Shown in pieces: positions 6,708 through 8,289 of a stretch of DNA of 8,289 nucleotides. Position numbers and translations under genes: made by a program. The stretch comes from JALOAT01 sp041677345 (GTDB lineage Bacteria; Pseudomonadota; Gammaproteobacteria; Thiohalomonadales; Thiohalomonadaceae): the NCBI GenBank assembly GCA_041677345.1, contig JBAYQE010000108.1, forward strand, positions 1 to 8,289, written 5' to 3'. Position 1 is the first letter of the stretch; each line of letters starts with the position of its first letter. The notes under the pieces are model-generated. The model made no database searches. It had not been told where the DNA came from and saw only the letters and a program-made list of their open reading frames with translations.

Positions 6708-6788
6708 CCGCCGGGCTTTGCCTCCCGGCGACATCCGCGCTGCGTTTCGTTGGCGCTGACGCCTGCAATCGGCCAAATCCCCGCTGGG

Positions 6789-6797
6789 TGGTATGAT
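6789..6797 (+). promoter_or_regulatory. Extended -10 promoter element for purB
   Basis: TG-G-TATGAT is a textbook extended -10: the TGn motif plus a hexamer matching TATAAT at five of six positions. No good -35 hexamer lies 16-18 bp upstream, which is typical for extended -10 promoters. Transcription would start near 6803-6805, giving a leader of about 30 nt before the purB ATG. Confidence 0.55.
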
Positions 6798-6835
6798 CCC
6801 GCCCTTCCCGAGAAACAGCCGATCTGGACGCCCGC

Positions 6836-8203
6836 ATGGAGCTTTCCGAACTCACCGCCATTTCCCCCATTGACGGCCGCTATGGCAGCAAGACCGCCGA
6901 CCTGCGCCCCATTTTTAGTGAATACGGCCTCATCCGACACCGTGTGCTGGTGGAGGTGCGCTGGCTGCAGCGCCTGGCCACCGAGCCGGCCATCACCGAG
7001 GTGCCGCCCCTGTCCGGCCATGCCATGAATGTGCTGGACGGCATCACTGCCAACTTCAGTGAAGAAGACGCGCGCCGGGTCAAGAACATCGAGCGCACCA
7101 CCAACCACGACGTGAAGGCGGTGGAGTATTTCCTGAAGGAGAAGATCGCAGGCAATGCGGAACTGGAGGCGGTCTCCGAGTTCATCCATTTCGCCTGCAC
7201 CTCCGAGGACATCAACAACCTGTCCCACGCCCTCATGCTGCGCGAGGCGCGCACCCAGGTGCTGCTGCCCGCCATGGACGAACTGGTGGATGCCGTGGCC
7301 GACCTGGGCCGCCGCTACGCCGAGGTGCCCATGCTCTCACGCACCCACGGCCAGCCCGCTTCGCCCACCACCCTGGGCAAGGAAATGGCCAACGTGGCCT
7401 ATCGCCTCGGCCGCCAGCGCGACCTGCTCAAGCAGGTCCCGTTGCTCGGCAAGATCAATGGCGCCGTGGGCAACTACAACGCCCACCTCTCCGCCTATCC
7501 GGAGCTGGACTGGGAGCGCGTCGCCAAGGAATTCGTCGAGAGCCTGGGTCTCGACTGGAACCCGTACACCACCCAGATCGAACCCCACGACTACATCGCC
7601 GAATACTTCCATGCGGTGCAGCGCTTCAACACCGTGCTCATGGATTTCGACAAGGACGTGTGGGCCTACATCTCGGTGGGCTATTTCAAGCAAAAGACCG
7701 TGGCCGGCGAAGTGGGCTCCTCCACCATGCCCCACAAGGTCAATCCCATCGACTTCGAAAACTCCGAAGGCAACCTGGGCGTGGCCAACGCGCTCATGGA
7801 CCACATGGCCGCCAAGCTGCCCATCTCCCGCTGGCAGCGCGACCTCACCGACTCCACCGTGCTGCGCAACATGGGCGTGGGCATCGCCTACTCGCTCATC
7901 GCCTACCAGTCCACCATGAAGGGCATCGGCAAGCTGGAAGTGAACCCGGCCGCCCTCGCCGCCGATCTGGACCAGAACTGGGAAGTGCTTGCCGAGCCCA
8001 TCCAGACCGTCATGCGCCGCTACGGCATCGAGAAGCCCTACGAAAAGCTCAAGGAACTGACCCGCGGCAAACGCGTGGACGGCCCCGCCATGCGCGCGTT
8101 CATCGACACCCTGGCCATTCCCGAAAGCGAAAAGGCGCGCCTGAAGGAAATGACCCCTGCCACGTACATCGGCAATGCGGTGGCGCAGGCGAAGCGTATT
8201 TAA
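6836..8203 (+). CDS. purB: Adenylosuccinate lyase
   Basis: Cytosolic homotetrameric enzyme acting twice in purine synthesis: it splits SAICAR to AICAR plus fumarate, and adenylosuccinate to AMP plus fumarate. The 455 residues match the usual length of the gammaproteobacterial form. Visible hallmarks are the start SPIDGRYG (10-17), N90-H91-D92, the TSED motif at 122-125, catalytic H171 in RTHGQPASPTT, and the fumarase/lyase superfamily signature GSSTMPHKVNP at 294-304 with catalytic S295 on the mobile loop and K301. Residue numbers coincide with those of the E. coli enzyme (H171, S295). The ATG follows only a weak ribosome site (GGA about 8 nt upstream). It is transcribed divergently from the cox operon. 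Neither hflD (often upstream of purB) nor another purine gene is adjacent. I see no truncation. Confidence 0.98.
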   Translation: MELSELTAISPIDGRYGSKTADLRPIFSEYGLIRHRVLVEVRWLQRLATEPAITEVPPLSGHAMNVLDGITANFSEEDARRVKNIERTTNHDVKAVEYFLKEKIAGNAELEAVSEFIHFACTSEDINNLSHALMLREARTQVLLPAMDELVDAVADLGRRYAEVPMLSRTHGQPASPTTLGKEMANVAYRLGRQRDLLKQVPLLGKINGAVGNYNAHLSAYPELDWERVAKEFVESLGLDWNPYTTQIEPHDYIAEYFHAVQRFNTVLMDFDKDVWAYISVGYFKQKTVAGEVGSSTMPHKVNPIDFENSEGNLGVANALMDHMAAKLPISRWQRDLTDSTVLRNMGVGIAYSLIAYQSTMKGIGKLEVNPAALAADLDQNWEVLAEPIQTVMRRYGIEKPYEKLKELTRGKRVDGPAMRAFIDTLAIPESEKARLKEMTPATYIGNAVAQAKRI

Positions 8204-8224
8204 GCGCACGCGGTAACGTCGTAG

Positions 8225-8253
8225 GTCACGTTGGCGCGTAGCGCCTACGTGAC
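8225..8253. repeat. Strong palindrome after purB (REP-like element or terminator stem)
   Basis: Arms GTCACGT (8225-8231) and ACGTGAC (8247-8253), then one T/T mismatch (8232/8246), then GGCGC (8233-8237) and GCGCC (8241-8245) around a GTA loop. It makes 12 pairs in 29 bp. It begins 21 bp after the purB stop. No T-run follows, so it is either a Rho-independent-like stem of poor quality, an mRNA 3'-end stabiliser, or a member of a repetitive extragenic palindrome family. The last reading is favoured by a second GTCACGT start at 8272. Confidence 0.7.
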
Positions 8254-8271
8254 AGCCTCGGTCCCAAAGAT

Positions 8272-8289
8272 GTCACGTAGCTTCGCAAC
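8272..8289. repeat. Likely start of a second palindromic unit, cut by the window edge
   Basis: GTCACGTAG at 8272-8280 repeats the GTCACGT arm of the upstream palindrome, preceded by TGTCACG-type context. The last bases, CGCAAC, would fit the beginning of a closing arm of type AACGTGAC. The unit is incomplete in the window, so this is a prediction. Confidence 0.4.

Larger units (their letters stand above)
6553..6835. other. Divergent intergenic region between the cox operon and purB
   Basis: This 283-bp non-coding region must hold the promoters for both flanking units. It contains a perfect 6-bp hairpin (6645-6660), a second 6-bp inverted repeat (6664-6669 with 6678-6683), three copies of GGTTCCC (6647, 6694, 6701) and a TTGGC...GCCAA inverted pair (6750-6754 and 6772-6776). 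Short open frames here look like noise: no ribosome sites and no recognisable protein. I see no strong sigma-70 promoter for the cox operon. The best -10-like match on the minus strand is TACACT at 6590-6595, without a clear -35. Confidence 0.6.

Noticed and set aside
6553..6835. A possible small gene or riboswitch in the divergent region
   Set aside because: Short frames there lack ribosome sites, and I could not match any riboswitch core. Only small hairpins and repeats are visible.
6095..7228. A 377-codon open frame on the minus strand spanning coxB, the intergenic region and purB
   Set aside because: It is antisense to the purB start and out of frame with coxB, has no recognisable domain or ribosome site, and is explained by the high GC content.
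7337..8209. A 290-codon minus-strand open frame antisense to purB
   Set aside because: purB is unmistakable on the plus strand; the antisense frame is rich in Gly, Val and His and has no start signal or domain.

Overview
The window looks like an ordinary stretch of chromosome from a GC-rich aerobic proteobacterium. The adenylosuccinate lyase is of the classic gammaproteobacterial type and keeps E. coli residue numbering at its catalytic positions (H171, S295). This suggests a gammaproteobacterium, but the genus cannot be read from the sequence. I see no phage, insertion sequence, CRISPR array, tRNA or rRNA.

Layout from left to right. On the minus strand lie a periplasmic FKBP-type peptidyl-prolyl isomerase (71-760) and a DedA/VTT-family membrane protein (822-1394). 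After an 88-bp gap, still on the minus strand, comes a compact respiratory operon read right to left: a caa3-type oxidase subunit II carrying both CuA and a covalent heme c (5530-6552), a subunit I + subunit III fusion (3020-5533, ATGA overlap), a 125-residue three-helix membrane protein of unknown function (2639-3016, 3-bp gap) and a membrane-anchored triheme cytochrome c (1483 to about 2565). A 283-bp intergenic region with several small inverted and direct repeats separates this operon from the divergent plus-strand purB (6836-8203). The window ends in a strong palindrome after purB, plus what looks like the start of a second copy.

How the genes work together. The four cox-operon products form a plausible terminal electron route. 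The triheme cytochrome c and the heme c domain of subunit II bring electrons to CuA, then to heme a and the heme a3/CuB site in the fused catalytic subunit, where O2 is reduced. No assembly genes (heme o/a synthases, CuB chaperone, SCO) lie in the window. The isomerase and DedA protein are envelope-maintenance genes with no visible functional tie to the oxidase beyond orientation.

The most interesting signal is in subunit I. All metal ligands and the key glutamate before the active site are intact, but the K-channel lysine is a glutamine (Q341). The conserved asparagines and serines of the D-channel are also replaced, with two glutamates now in helix IV. This makes it a variant heme-copper oxidase whose proton uptake probably differs from the textbook A1 type. 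Other points of interest are the uncharacterised 125-residue protein locked inside the operon, the triheme donor and the palindrome pair at the right edge. I found nothing that clearly amounts to a wholly new system.
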